64,000 bases of DNA from Rhypophila decipiens (taxonomy: Eukaryota; Ascomycota; Sordariomycetes; Sordariales; Naviculisporaceae). Made by a program: the position numbers and the translations under genes. Positions 36,710 to 48,356 of this stretch are shown one piece after another; position 1 is the first letter of the stretch, and the number at the start of each line of letters is the position of its first letter. The notes beneath the pieces are model-generated. The model was not told the origin of the DNA. It saw only the letters and a program-made list of their open reading frames with translations, and searched no databases. The stretch lies in assembly GCA_033297075.1 (NCBI GenBank), contig MU858047.1:682001-746000 (forward strand). The letters run 5' to 3'.

Positions 36710-39700
36710 CTAATACCCATGATGCCCGCTTCCTCCATGTCCCTGTCCATAGCCATGTCTGCGGGACCTGCCAGTCCCGATATCGATTCTCTGCAACTCC
36801 TCTTCCAGAGATAATTCCCCCGCTCCCCACATATCACCGCCACCGCCATTGTTGCCATACGAGTCGTAAACCCCTTCGTCCACACCACGCCTTGCCAGAC
36901 TACTACTGTGTAACTGCAGGGCGCCACTCATTGCTGGTCCCGGCGGAGGGGGCAACGCAAGGGGCACCTTGGCCGGGACAGGAGGTACGCCTCTACCTCC
37001 TCTAGCCCCTCCACCGCCGGGACTGTATCCCGCCGAGGGACTTCCACCATAATATCCGCCATTCCCAACAGGGGACGGGGCATGGTTTTCGCTCCCGTTG
37101 GAGTAGTAATTCGAGTCGAAAGTCGAAGCCCGAGGAAGCTGTCTAGGTGGCGTGAAGTTGTCCTGGTGAGCGGGCAGGGGCGCCAGTGGACTACCGGATC
37201 CGACATCGCTCCCTCTGCGACTCCCATAATCATGATGATCAAGTGCCGGTCCATTAGCCCCAGACATCACCGGCCCAGTGGGAAGCGCCGCTGTCGATGT
37301 CCGGTGGGCTTTCTTCTGAAGCCGGTTGCGTCCAGCTGGAGCAGCCGGGGTGACAGGCTCTGACATGTCTGGCAGAGCGTACTGTGTGTTACTGGGGAGC
37401 GTAGGCTGCGGGCGTCCCGCAATGCGTAGCGGACGACGGCCTGATAATGGCGCCGGCTGCATGACAGAGGCTGAGGGCCGGTCCGAACCGTAACTCCCCG
37501 TGGTAAACTGTTTGTTTCTAGGTTCCGGTTCAGGAGCCCATGTTTCGACGGGGAGATGGTCCGAGGGATCAACCTCGCGGCCATCATGTGTGATAATTTT
37601 TCCACTTGTTTCGTCATAGTCTGACCTCAAAGCGGCCGAGTCGAGGGACGCCGATGATGCTACTTTTGGGTTAAAGGTATCGTAAGAGTCAGGACTAAAG
37701 GGGACGCCAGACAGTCGACGACTCTCCGAGGGAGGGGGAGCCGGGCTGACAGATTTCCGTCGAATAGTATGGCGCGGATTGGGACTTGGATCGCGAATTG
37801 GATTCGGCGAGTGTCCCCGAGGTTTTATAACCACATTTACGCTGGAACCGGCGCCACCAGTGTAGACGACCGGGCTTCGGCTTTGAGCCGGCGGTGGAGC
37901 ATGGTAAGGTGCTGGAGAGTTGTCCTGCTCGTAACCATAGGGTTGCTCACTTGTAGCCCTGCCCCTGTGAGGCGCCTCTATCGCTGCCGGCTGGGTATAT
38001 CGGCGGTGGTGATGTTTATCCTCGTGGAAGCGCTGGGAAATTTCCTGGGCGATGCTGGGGTCCATTCCAGGAACCAGAGATGCCGGAACAGGTGGTGGCG
38101 CGTAACCATTCGAGGTATCGTCAAGCTCGCTGCGGTATGCCAAAGCGCGGTCATCGCCTTGAGAGCCGTAAGCGACTAATGATGTCTCTGAGTGCCTAGC
38201 ATAGTTCCTTGGTGCTGGCTGGCTGGGCACTTCCGCTGGCCCCAGGCTTGTTGGAGAGGCCATATAACCACCCGAGTTTTGTCGGGAATGATGTTCCAAG
38301 GTCGTCGGACTGGTGTCATAGCCATTGGATCCATGTCTGGAATGCTGCTCTGAGCCATTTCCCATGTTTCCAAACCTTCCTGATGGTACTACACTACCAC
38401 GGTTCCCAACACTCAACGGGACAGGGCTGCTGGCAAAATCATAATCCAGCTCATTCTGAGGCATGCGAGACCCGCTTCTCCTAAATGAGGCGTTCTGTGA
38501 GTCTGGTGACTCGGGAACATCCTCAACGGTCGCTTGCATGTTTCTGTGGGGTTGATCGTAACTCATGTCGTATGAGTAATGACGAGGCGGTGTCGTATGA
38601 TCCTGGTTAGGATGCTGTGAAGAAATGGGAGCTGCTGGTGCAGAATCGTATGCTTTATACGTTGGTCGGCCAGGATAACTTGTGGAAGCAGACGTTCTGT
38701 GGGCAGCACTGCGCAGTACGTCCTGTCGCATTGTAGGAGGAGCCCCTTTTGCTGCGACATCAAAATTTTGGTAGCTTGAATTCATGGCGTTGTTGCTCCC
38801 AGTCCGGCTTCGATGGACTGGTGGAGGAGGCGGTCTTTCGTCATCAGGCGGTAGTCCACGGTCATCAAATTGTGGCGAGTTAAAACGTTCTTGGGGTCTT
38901 GCATCGTAGCGGTCAGGTTGTTGTTGTTGTTGTTGTTGTTGTTGTTGGTAGTTTGGCAAGCTGTAACTTCTCTCGTCAGGCTGCCCAGAATATCTATCTG
39001 CTCTTTCGGGCGTCCGATATTGCTGAACGGGAATATCGTTGCGACGGCTTGGCGTACCGTAGCCTCCGGTTTGATCTTGAGGTCCGTAGGCTTCCTGTTG
39101 CTGATGCTGACGCGAAACCGGCGCCGCCCCGGGGATCGGGGTGTTATATTCCAGTTGCTGGAGTGGCGACTGGGTCGGCACGAAGGAGGGTTGTTGGGGT
39201 CGGGCAGCTGGTTCGACTGGCTCAGGACCCGGTGAGGGTGAAGCGGGAGCTTTGCCGGTTACTGGATCTGAGGGCAATGGACGACGCTTCGGCATAGCAC
39301 GGGGCCCGGTCGCGCCAGAGGAGGAGGATGATGCTGCTCCTTCGAGGTCGGTGGAGGAAGGCTGTTGCTTTGCCTTGAGCACAGGCTTCTCCGGCTTAGG
39401 GCGGCTGTCATAAAAAGTGATCTCGATGCGGACCTCGCCGGCATATTTGCCCCTGCATGCTAACTGGTGCCATTGATCACTCTGGCCACCGCCAGACACA
39501 ATAATGTCCCGCAAGTCGATCCATGCCTCTCCAATCAAGTCCGTCTTTTTGTCATCGTTGAACACCGAAACCTTTAGCTGGTAGTAGTCAGGCGAATCGT
39601 GCACGATGAACCTGAGTTCTTGGTCCCTACAGAGTGGCAGTTAGTCGGCTTGACCTCTAATTTCCCAGCTTCGAGGGTATCAAAGACTCACCATTTGGGG

Positions 39701-39927
39701 GTCTGGCCTCCGCGAATATCTGTGTTTGTCTTCTTTGCTTCCTTTCCCAGCCGTGCAGCACAATAAGGATCCTGTTTGCCAATCGTCTTCCTGTTTGGTA
39801 GATTTTTGGCCCGATCGACAATGACAACAAGCGTACCGATTTGAGGGCCATCGACCGTCATGTCCGAGAAGATACCAGCGGTATGCATCCCGTTGAGGGG
39901 ATGGGTTTTCGTCTTTGTCGTCGCCAT
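36710..39927 (-). CDS. C2-domain protein with long Pro/Gln-rich tail (Inn1/Fic1 ingression-like)
   Basis: Two exons, 39692-39927 and 36710-39626, give 1050 residues. The 65-nt intron (39627-39691) has GTGAGT, a GACTAAC branch site and CTGTAG, and splits a Trp codon. The start is the ATG at 39927; longer readings need a TTG start. Residues ~30-160 are a C2 fold (GTLVVIVDRAKNLPNRKTIGKQDPYC, WDQELRF, LIGEAWIDLRDIIV, GEVRIEITFYD). The rest is disordered, with many PxxP and PPP stretches that could bind SH3 domains, a run of ten Gln, and many SP/TP sites. This order, one N-terminal C2 then a Pro-rich tail, is that of Inn1/Fic1, which couple membrane ingression to septum building in yeasts. I infer a septation or polarity role. 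The family call is less sure than the C2 call. Confidence 0.85.
38917..38946 (+). repeat. (GTT)10 microsatellite coding for polyglutamine
   Basis: Ten exact GTT units on the plus strand read as ten CAA (Gln) codons in the C2-domain gene on the minus strand. Uninterrupted triplets of this length usually vary in number between strains. Confidence 0.85.
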
Positions 39928-41225
39928 ATTTCCGCGTTTTATGATGTCGCGCAAGGCTGTTTCATGCCCTGAAATCGAATTCTAAGACGTGGGTGGACAA
40001 GGGCGTTTGCTGATCCCTTTGAATGCCTTTGTTTACTTTCGGTGTTTGTCGAGGCTAACCGCTAGGCCAACAACAACAAGAGCCGAGGCCAAACCAGCGA
40101 CAATATTCGCCAGGAATCCAGCACGAACGGCGACAAGAGGCAACGTGGGAATATTAACGAGAGAAGATTATGCCAATTGACATGTCAATCCTGGAGAGCG
40201 AGGAGAGAAGAGATGAAAGGAAAGGAAAGCAAAATTCGATCGAGTTCGAGTCGGGCGGAAGCAAGGGAAGGCAGGACAGGGACGGTGAGATGCAGGTGGG
40301 GGTTTGCTTGCTTGTGTTGACCTGCGGTGCCGTTGTTACCAGGGGCTGCCCGCTGTAAGGCGAAGGTTTTAGTGGTGGTTGGGACAGGCTGTGGGTCCCG
40401 GAGCCTTTGATCTGTGGGTGGATTTCCTGGTGGCTGGTATCCATGCAGACGGAAGAGGAAACAATGAGGCTGGACGGCTCCCCGACCACGCGTCCCGGAA
40501 GGAGATACAGTGCCAAGACCGTGCAATGTCTTGCGTTACCATTTTACGACCTCGACCAAGATGGAAGATGCCGTGTAATTATGCTCCGAACCCATGCCGA
40601 AAGTCATTGACAGGGTCGGACGAGATAAGAGCAAACTTTCACATACTAAAATGTGGCTCAAAACTAACAAGATATCATGACTTCGCTGATTGGTATGGTA
40701 CCAGACCAAACAACGAACAAAGAATTCAACTCCATCTTTGCTCAGCCACAACCAACTGCACGAAACGGTGGAGCTTCTTTCTCGGAGGTTTTGGTGGTGA
40801 GTGGGCCAGCTGAAGAAAGCCTTGCGGCCCCGCAAACTGACGAAGCTTCATCGCGGCCAAGACTTGGTAGAATCCACACATTTGGCTTGAATCCTTGGTT
40901 ACACCCCTGCAATCGCTACTTTAGATGCGACAATGTTGGAAGAGAATGAAGCAAGCCCAGGAAACATCGTGAGGTGATAGGGTATTGATTTCGGCATGCC
41001 AGTCGCCAGTATTTGGTTCTGCTGATTCCTTTCTAGACTTCATTCCCTGCATTAATTATGCATACAGATATGGAATAACTGCGCGGATTGGATCATTTTC
41101 CAACTACGGATATAATACATATGCAGGGTGCTACAAATGCATCTCAGTCCCTAGCGCATGTTTACTCCCCTGAACCAACGCCCTGCTGCTATCACCAGGG
41201 GTAACCTCTGTTATCCCCACATTCT
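39928..41225. other. Spacer: C2 gene promoter and con-6 3' flank
   Basis: The left part is the promoter and leader of the C2-domain gene. Short overlapping frames (40379-40813 plus, 40154-40526 minus) have no domain. No gene or RNA is seen. Confidence 0.5.
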
Positions 41226-41634
41226 TCAACTTGCACTCATATTGTCCAGGCGCTCCTTGGCGGACTCCTTGGCCTCGTCGGAGACGTTGGGGTTCTTCAG
41301 GGTGCTGTCGGATTTGATAACTTTTAATAGGTATAAGGTCGAAGGGCGTTGATGTCAACTTACGCCTTAAGACCACCGGCAACATTGTTGGGGTTCTTCC
41401 CTTCGTCATCATTGGATTGGGAGGCTGTAAGCGGTTTTTGAAAACGTCGTCAGCAAGCCTTTCTATTATTTCAGCGGTCAATCGGGTAGTCTTGTGCTCA
41501 CCGTTGTCGCCGTCTACCTGGACGTTAAACTCGTTCTCAAGAATCTTTTTGGAATTCTCTTTTGACTCTTCAGACGTGTTTGGGTTCTTCAGGTTGGCCT
41601 TGTGGCCACCAGCGATTTGTGCATCAGTAGGCAT
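41226..41634 (-). CDS. con-6: Conidiation-specific protein 6 (con-6) homologue
   Basis: Three exons, 41502-41634, 41364-41424 and 41226-41304, give 90 residues, as in con-6. Introns are 77 nt (41425-41501) and 59 nt (41305-41363), with GTGAGC and GTAAGT donors. The protein has two copies of the con-6 unit: GGHKANLKNPNTSEESKENS near residues 9-28 and, after KNPNNVAGGLKA, TLKNPNVSDEAKESAKERL at the C-terminus. Con-6 is a small hydrophilic protein of unknown biochemical role, made in large amounts during asexual sporulation and found in conidia of Neurospora and relatives. A TATAAAGG box lies about 130 bp upstream, which fits sharp developmental control. The unspliced frame reads on for 167 codons but loses the repeat after the first donor, so splicing is required for the second repeat. 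Confidence 0.93.
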
Positions 41635-43008
41635 GTTCGATATTTTTCACGAAGGATCCTTTAAAACTTGATAGACTGTCGGCACGAAAGTGTAAGAGAT
41701 CGTGTGATAAAGGCTTTGTTGGTGAGTGTGTTGTTGTACGGTTGCTGAGAGCCTGGGTTTGCTCCTTTATACATAAAAGCCATCACGAGCATGGACGTAT
41801 CCTATGATTCCGCCTCAACGTCACGAATCATTGTTTTGCCCGACTACCGAAAAGTTAAAACTTGCCCAGGGGCCAGCATCTCTACGAATCTATCCTCGGT
41901 GTGGCGGACCAGTGAGAACTTTACCGGTCGAAGCTCCCGAGTCTCCATGATGGCGTCTCTGGCCAGATCATACATCTCTGGCTCATACGGGTTACATGTC
42001 GTTCACTGGAGAGTAGTGTCATTACTTGAGTTAAAGAGCCGAACCTTATGAACGTTGAGCTGAATATTCACACCGAGTCGCCAAATTGGGCTTTACCACT
42101 TGAGCAGGTGACAAGTGGATGGTGAGTTATCGTTGAGTTTGGTGGCGGCCCAGCTGATCAGGATCACTGCTGGATCTGCGATCTGACTTGTGGAGCGAAC
42201 TCATATAGAGGCCTCATCCACATCAAATATGTCACCAGGCGTTGTATCGAGATGCGAGATCTGTGAAAGTCTCGACACTGTAATGAGCGCAACGTCATCT
42301 ATACTGAGTCTCTGTCACGTGGCCTTGGTGAACAATAGTGGTAAATGGAATACTCTCCAAAATATAAGATAGTCAGGGAACGCCTTTTATCTCATCGTGG
42401 ACCCGTCGTTGAGAAAATGGTTGTAGTTAAAAGAAGCTCTGCGGAGGGTTATTTAAGCGACCTCGTGCTTATCGATAAGAGCCGATAGGAGGCAGCCCCT
42501 GTAAATCTAGCGGGAAATGGTACCGTAACCCAAGCAGACCATCCTTCTTACAACTTCTCATCAACAACTGAATCAATCGGCCTGTTACTATTCCCATCTT
42601 CATCAGCTCTTCATTATCACGCCTCATTACCCTCAGCCATCCCATTAATTTGATGGCCGATTCTCCCGCATTCACAAATCTTGCATTATCTCACTTCCGT
42701 CATTGTACAGTACCCCGATTCTATCTGCCTAGCCTTCAGCTCCCGCATAAGCCTCAATCTCTGCCGTCGTCTGCATCCGCAGTCCGTCCTGCACTGCCCT
42801 CTTCAATTTTCGCCTCCCATCAATAACGTCGACACATTATCTCCGCCCCGGATAACCTTAACCACCCAGCTGGTTCCAGGTTCTAGACCCGTTTATTATT
42901 AGAAAATCTGACAAGACTATTGCCTGCAGAGATAATACACATCTCAATCTCATACACTAGCTAGCGGTGAAACGTACCTGAGGTGACTGCCAACACAACA
43001 CCGAAACG
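41635..43008. other. Divergent promoter region, con-6 / TMEM234-like
   Basis: These 1.37 kb contain the con-6 promoter with its TATA box on the left and the promoter of the membrane protein gene on the right. No gene is seen. The length suits a developmentally regulated promoter. Confidence 0.5.
41764..41771 (-). promoter_or_regulatory. TATA box of con-6
   Basis: TATAAAGG on the minus strand lies 130 bp upstream of the con-6 ATG, a normal distance in filamentous fungi. It fits a gene that is strongly induced at conidiation. Confidence 0.5.
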
Positions 43009-43714
43009 ATGGCACAACCACCACCATCGTCATCACCCACAAGTCCCATCAATGACGACATGGGCAACCACAAGGCGGTGGACCCTCATCAACCCCCCGT
43101 GATCAACTACATCCTAGGCTTCCTCCTAGTAGGCGTAGCATGGGGCCTGACCACACCCTTCATCCGCCGTGCAGCCAAAGACCATAATCCGCCGCGCCGG
43201 GCTTGGCTCGAGTCGGACGCCGTCAAGAACAGCCGGGTCAAGAGCAAGCTCTATGGAGGGTTATTCGCCGTTTATGATCTGCTGCGTAATCCGCGGTATG
43301 CGGTACCGCTGCTTGTTAATCTCACGGGGAGTGTTTGGTTCTTTTTGTTGATTGGGAAGGCTGGTATGTTCTTGCCCCCTTTTTTTCCCCTTCTGCGCGT
43401 ATTATTCCGTGTTATTTGATGAGTAAGGTATGGTGGTTAGAAGTTTTGTGGCTTCGGCTAAACGTATCATCTGTGATAACTGCAGAACTGAGCCTTACTG
43501 TCCCGATTGTAAACACGCTGGCATTCTTGTTTACGGTGATTGGCGAATGGTGGGTCGAGAAAAAGGTTATCAGCAGAGGTGAGAAACTCCGCAGCCTTCC
43601 AAAAGTGGCCAGTTCATCATGAACTATTAACTGACCTATCTTGCAGAGACAATGATTGGGATGGTTCTGTCAGTTGGTGGTATTGCTCTCTGTGTTCATA
43701 GTAAATCATCCTAG
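43009..43714 (+). CDS. TMEM234-like small integral membrane protein
   Basis: Three exons, 43009-43363, 43486-43578 and 43647-43714, give 171 residues. Introns are 122 and 68 nt with GTATGT and GTGAGA donors. After a polar N-terminus of about 30 residues come four likely membrane helices: YILGFLLVGVAWGLTTPFI, a VPLLVNLTGSVWFFLLIG helix, SLTVPIVNTLAFLFTVIGEWW, and MIGMVLSVGGIALCV. This layout and the LTVPIVNTLAF and GMVLSVGGIALC blocks are those of the TMEM234 family, related to EmrE-type small multidrug/sugar transporters. Location is probably the secretory pathway. No substrate is known. The third exon is only 22 codons, which a simple ORF search misses. Confidence 0.88.
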
Positions 43715-44667
43715 AGACTAGCATGCCATAAGACTGAAGCCCGAATTCGGACATATGATTATGAATATTTGTTCGGTCGATTGATATGATATATAATCCA
43801 CTATACGATCCTTCCTCCTCTCCACACCTATCTACGCGATGTCGCGAGCTAGCTGCTCCAGGCAGTTGTGCTGTGTTTATTCCCAACTTCTCCGTTTCGA
43901 GGGTCACCGCACCTTCCAATCGCCCCGCGCATGCCATCTCGATATCCAACCCGGCAACTTCCACAGAAAAGGGGTTCCAGCCCCTGTTCCCATCAAGCCA
44001 CCAAAAGAAATATCGAGAGAAACAACCCGAGACGGGAAGAAAAGTATGTACAAGACGTCGAGATGGGTGGTATGTGTATGTACAAGACGAGTGAAAGATA
44101 AGAAACTGAGAATAGAAGAAAACGATAAAAATATGTCAAAGTAAAAGTTTTTGAAGCCCCATGTATACCAGTTTGTACCAATGTTATTCCCTGCGTGTGC
44201 TGCCCTGTAAAGTGGTATCTTGTAAACCTTTTGGAAAAAGAATGGTGAAAAAGAAAAATGTTGCATGTGTAGAAGAAAAGAAGTGAAAGAATGTATGAAG
44301 AACTTTTGGAGAAGAAACCGCCGGTTTTGGAAATGGATATGTAATATGTGCAACGAATGATGAAGAAGATAAATATGTGCAAGTGAAGGGTTGGAATAGA
44401 AGGCAAGAAGAAGCCGGGACGGAAAGTCGACGCCGGCGACAAGGTCTGGCTGCTCCGAAGATGGTGTCCCGGCACCGGGTCAAGACCAGAGAAAGATTAT
44501 TTTATATACGCCGAAGAGAAGGTAGGTATCGTGTCGTGATGCTGGTCGTGATCCGTAGTCGTTCGCTTCGTTTCGACCGTTGTCTCGTTTGTTGAAAGCC
44601 ATTTCAAAGTCGTGTTTTTGGATAAACATTATGTATTATCGGAGAGAGACCGTGCGCGAGGGTGCGT
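43715..44667. other. Convergent 3' spacer
   Basis: No gene is supported. The minus-strand frames here (for example 43993-44475) are Phe/Ser-rich readings of an A/G-rich plus strand and look like composition artefacts. Confidence 0.5.
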
Positions 44668-45592
44668 CTAGTGTCTCCGGGACCGCACCCAGCGCTGCAC
44701 AGCCCTCAAGCTTGGGTCTTCGGACGTCCAGCGGCCCATGGAAATATCGGATGATAGAAGCTCGGCGTGGATGGCTTCGTCTGTGATGGTTGCAAGCTCC
44801 TGTTTGTTAGGGGACACTTTGGTTAGTGTGTGTATAGAGATAGGGATGATGATGGAACACGTACAGCTCGCAGTTGTTGATCGACGGCTCGGAGTTGGGC
44901 CTGATTTCCCGAGTGCGGCCTGCCGCCCATGAGAATCTGCTGCCTCCATTCGATCCATCTTTGCGCTGCGGCCTGGCGAAGATAGATCTTTTGGCCCTCG
45001 TGTCTGCGGGCATAGGCGTCGAGAAGGACTCTGGATTGCGACAAGGCAAATCGGTTAGAGATCGATGGTTGTTTGGCTATGCAGGTTTTTCGCCTCCCGA
45101 CGTTTGTGAAAATAAAAGAAGCAAGAACAAGGCACTCACTGCTTCAACTCGGCTTTGGCCTGCTCGTCTGGCCCGCCAGAGGAGCGCGGGACGGTAATGT
45201 CGGCGGCGCAATTAAGAATGTGCTGGCCATCAAGGGCACACTGGCGCAGCGCCGCCCAGCCTTCAGTATAGTAGTCATCCATATCATCGGGGTTGACTGG
45301 AGCCGCGGCGATATAGTACTGGAGAGTACGGAAATCGGAGAGAATCTCGGCGACTCGCGCCGTGCGGTATTCGTTGACTATCACATTCGGATTCAGGTCA
45401 GCCTTGGATGGAGGGTCGATAAGGGGCACCGTTAAAGGTGGCGTTCACAGTGATAATGAACTTTGTGCGTCTCTCTCTTTCTATTTGGCGAGCCTGAAAT
45501 TGATAGGGCAGGCCAAGTCAGGGGGGAGGCTGGGGATGGGAAGGGCCGCCCGCATAAGGTGGTCTGTAAGGGCACTTACGTCCGTCAGACAT
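44668..45592 (-). CDS. Hypothetical protein, five exons, 199 residues
   Basis: I rebuilt this gene from frame continuity. Exons: 45580-45592 (13 nt), 45430-45480, 45140-45377, 44865-45030 and 44668-44799. All donors are GT and all acceptors AG; introns are 99, 52, 109 and 65 nt. The joined protein is 199 residues with no stop, and its helical pieces run on sensibly across each joint. It is charged and helix-rich: IVNEYRTARVAEILSDFRTL-like start, a WAALRQCALDGQHIL block, then YARRHEGQKIYLRQAAAQRW, and a short RAVQRWVRSRRH end. No signal peptide or membrane segment. I do not recognise the family. The second acceptor choice (after CCAAATAG) is the least certain joint; an alternative 6 nt downstream also keeps the frame. 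The second intron has a GTGCCC donor, which is unusual. Confidence 0.7.
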
Positions 45593-48356
45593 GGTTATGG
45601 TTTGGTGTTGGCTAGAGAGATAGAAGTCGATTTGGTTGGTATGGCAAGATCAGAGCACAATCTTCGGATGTTTTTGAGTCTGGGAAGAAGTGTAGAGAAT
45701 GATCAAGACTGTAACAGAGGAAGATATGATGTAAGGAAGCAATGAGAGTCCACAGGACGACTGCAATGCAAGGTCTGCTATGCAAGCACAACGAAAGGGA
45801 ACGCTGAAAAGAGAAAGATTGGCGGTCTCGGGAAGAGGGCTGGTGGTTGATGGCCTGATGAAGATCAGAAAGGCAACTTCTTGAGGATCTCCAACGGCTT
45901 TTGTAGATTTGTTGTCAACGGTCTTTCATGAGGCCGTTGGGAGGAGGTCACTAGACCCTTGGCTAGTCGTTTCCTGATGGAGAGGACAAAGGAAGAAAGA
46001 AGAAAAAAGATACGTATCCGACATGGGTCCGAGTAAGTGGTTTGATAGTGGATGGAGCAAGTATTCACAGAGTAACAGCGGACTTGTCAACTTGCTTAAC
46101 CCCATTTCCCAAGACATCAAAGTAATCAGCATCCAATCTACAGGTCGGCGGTATCATGTCAACATCGTCAGCCGTCCGGAAGCATCCCGGCTGAGAGGTT
46201 CCACCAGATGGGGGTTACCACAGACATCGAACTAAGATACCCTCGTGGCAGCAGCCGTGCGCCATCAATCGAGCCATATGGACTTCCTTCTAGTCTCATA
46301 GGCCCCTACCGAGCTGTAGAATATCGAATCGATGCCCCACCTGAGAGAATAAACCGACTCAGGCAAGGCTGAGACGTTGGGCTAGAATGTTCAGAGTGCC
46401 CCGGAATAGAATTCGGATCCGCAATTCGAGGTATCATTTTGAACGGCCCTGGTCCTGCTGGGAATCATATGCAGGCGGGAATGCAATGAAACAACACCAG
46501 AAGCAGGACCAAGGCCGTATTTGGCAAAGTCGAGGGGAACTACATTTGGGACTTGAGAGCTCTGACCATTTCGTCCCATCTTTCACCGTCTCTTCCCTAT
46601 CTTGTGTTGGTGGGTGAGGTGGAGGCAGAGCGAGTCAGTGAGATGGACTGAGAAAGCGGTAATACCTACAATGCATGCAAGTGAGTGAATGGTCGGCTAG
46701 ATGTGGGACAAACCCGCTCAAAAGAGGCTCCTCGAGTGTGGCGCACCGTAGTTTGCATGGCTTGAGACAAGCTCAAGACCCGAAGAGTGAAAGCGTCGTT
46801 AATGTGGCTGCCAAACAGTCAAACTCAGGACAACGTCTGGTGCGTGCTCTGACAGGGCAAGCAGAAGAGGAAATTTAGGCGAGCTTTCAGCCGGCGCCAG
46901 GAAAATAGGCTAGCCCAATCGAGCACCCCTGGGACGGTAGGACAGGCCCTGTGGAGGGAGCCGAACGGAGCCCGAAGCCCAAAGCGAGCCAATAGAAGCT
47001 CTCAGCCTCGATTCCATCATCCTCAACACGTTTCTGGGCTGAGCTGAGAAGGATATTTTTCTTAGCATCACGACTGCATGTTTGACCAGATGAACACAAA
47101 GCGGAATGAGAGGAGGAGGGAGGAGTTGACTCCTCACTGCTCCTCACCGTTGCGTTGTCCTTTTGCATAGATCGTGGTTGCCGAACTTGCGATCCGGCCC
47201 GTTCAGGTCGAGGAGGGAGGTGCCTTCCCATCCACTCAGAACACCAAGGTGCTCCTCCACTCATGAGCCCCGCCGTTGAAAACACCCAAAACCACCTCGC
47301 CGAGACAATAAAGTGGTTGCTTGTCAGCTCCACAGGGCAGGCCAGGGGCTTTCTTGTTGACAAGTTGTGATCTTGTCATACCCAAATCATCCTTCATGTC
47401 ACTGCGATAGGTCACTACTATTACCAGCATCACGAATCGCCATGCATAATCGCTTCAATGGATTTTGGAGCCCACCAGTGAGTGAACGGTTCCCGGTCAA
47501 AACATCCCGAACACCCCCAACTTCATTGGAGCCCCCATCTGCAGCCACTCCTTGGAGCCTCATCAAAGTGTGCCTAACTCGATTCATGTTCCAGCATCCA
47601 GAACATCGGGAAGTACACAGCACCTTCATGTCAGGAACCAACTGAGGCAGCTTCTGACGGCTTGCATAGTGCCCGCAGGAGCTCTGAGGCCATCTTCCTG
47701 TCCTCATGTGCTGCACTCTATTCTGCTACCTACTGCTACTCTGACTGGTCGCCCTATGCAAGTATCACCCACTTGTGTTACCTCAACATGCTTTCCACCG
47801 CCTCGTCCTCTCGCAGCTCCTCAGTAACAACTTATTTGCCGGATTACTCCCGACCACTCGATTGCTGAGAGCATCTATTTACTCCATGTAACTGCGGCCG
47901 AACAATGCCCAGTAAGCATTTACTTTCCTGCATCAATTGTTTGCCATTCCGTTGGGTCGTGCCGAGCGCTGTTGAGAGCATCTCTAAAAGGTTGCCTGGT
48001 GATGTCATGAAAAATCATCAATACGGATTTTCAGCCTTCAGCTCGAGCCACAACAGGGCTGGAATACCGTCATATTTTAACAGCCATGGACCATTATGTA
48101 GTGGCTATTTTAAAGGTAATTGTCAAAAATCTACAACGCTGTATGGCCTTGACGAAAAGTTAAAGTCGTGACACAAACGTGGCGTGGGACATCGGGATAT
48201 CACCCTAACGTCACGGCCAATCTGATATCTCAGCCATCAATCGCTACCTCCTGGAATCGACCTACACGAGGGCGACGAATCAACATCTCTAATGGCCATT
48301 TGGCCCGGATGCACCAGCCACTCCAGCTCTCTGCTGGCTCTCATCTCCCCCACACA
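45593..48356. other. Spacer with no supported gene
   Basis: 2.8 kb between the 199-residue gene's promoter and the 3' end of the proteasome gene. Short frames on both strands, the longest a 158-codon minus one (46887-47363), show no motif and no joinable neighbours. No RNA gene is recognised. Confidence 0.5.

Noticed and set aside
43904..44483. Minus-strand Phe/Ser-rich frames of 99-160 codons
   Set aside because: They are readings of a purine-rich strand; composition bias explains both their length and hydrophobic look.
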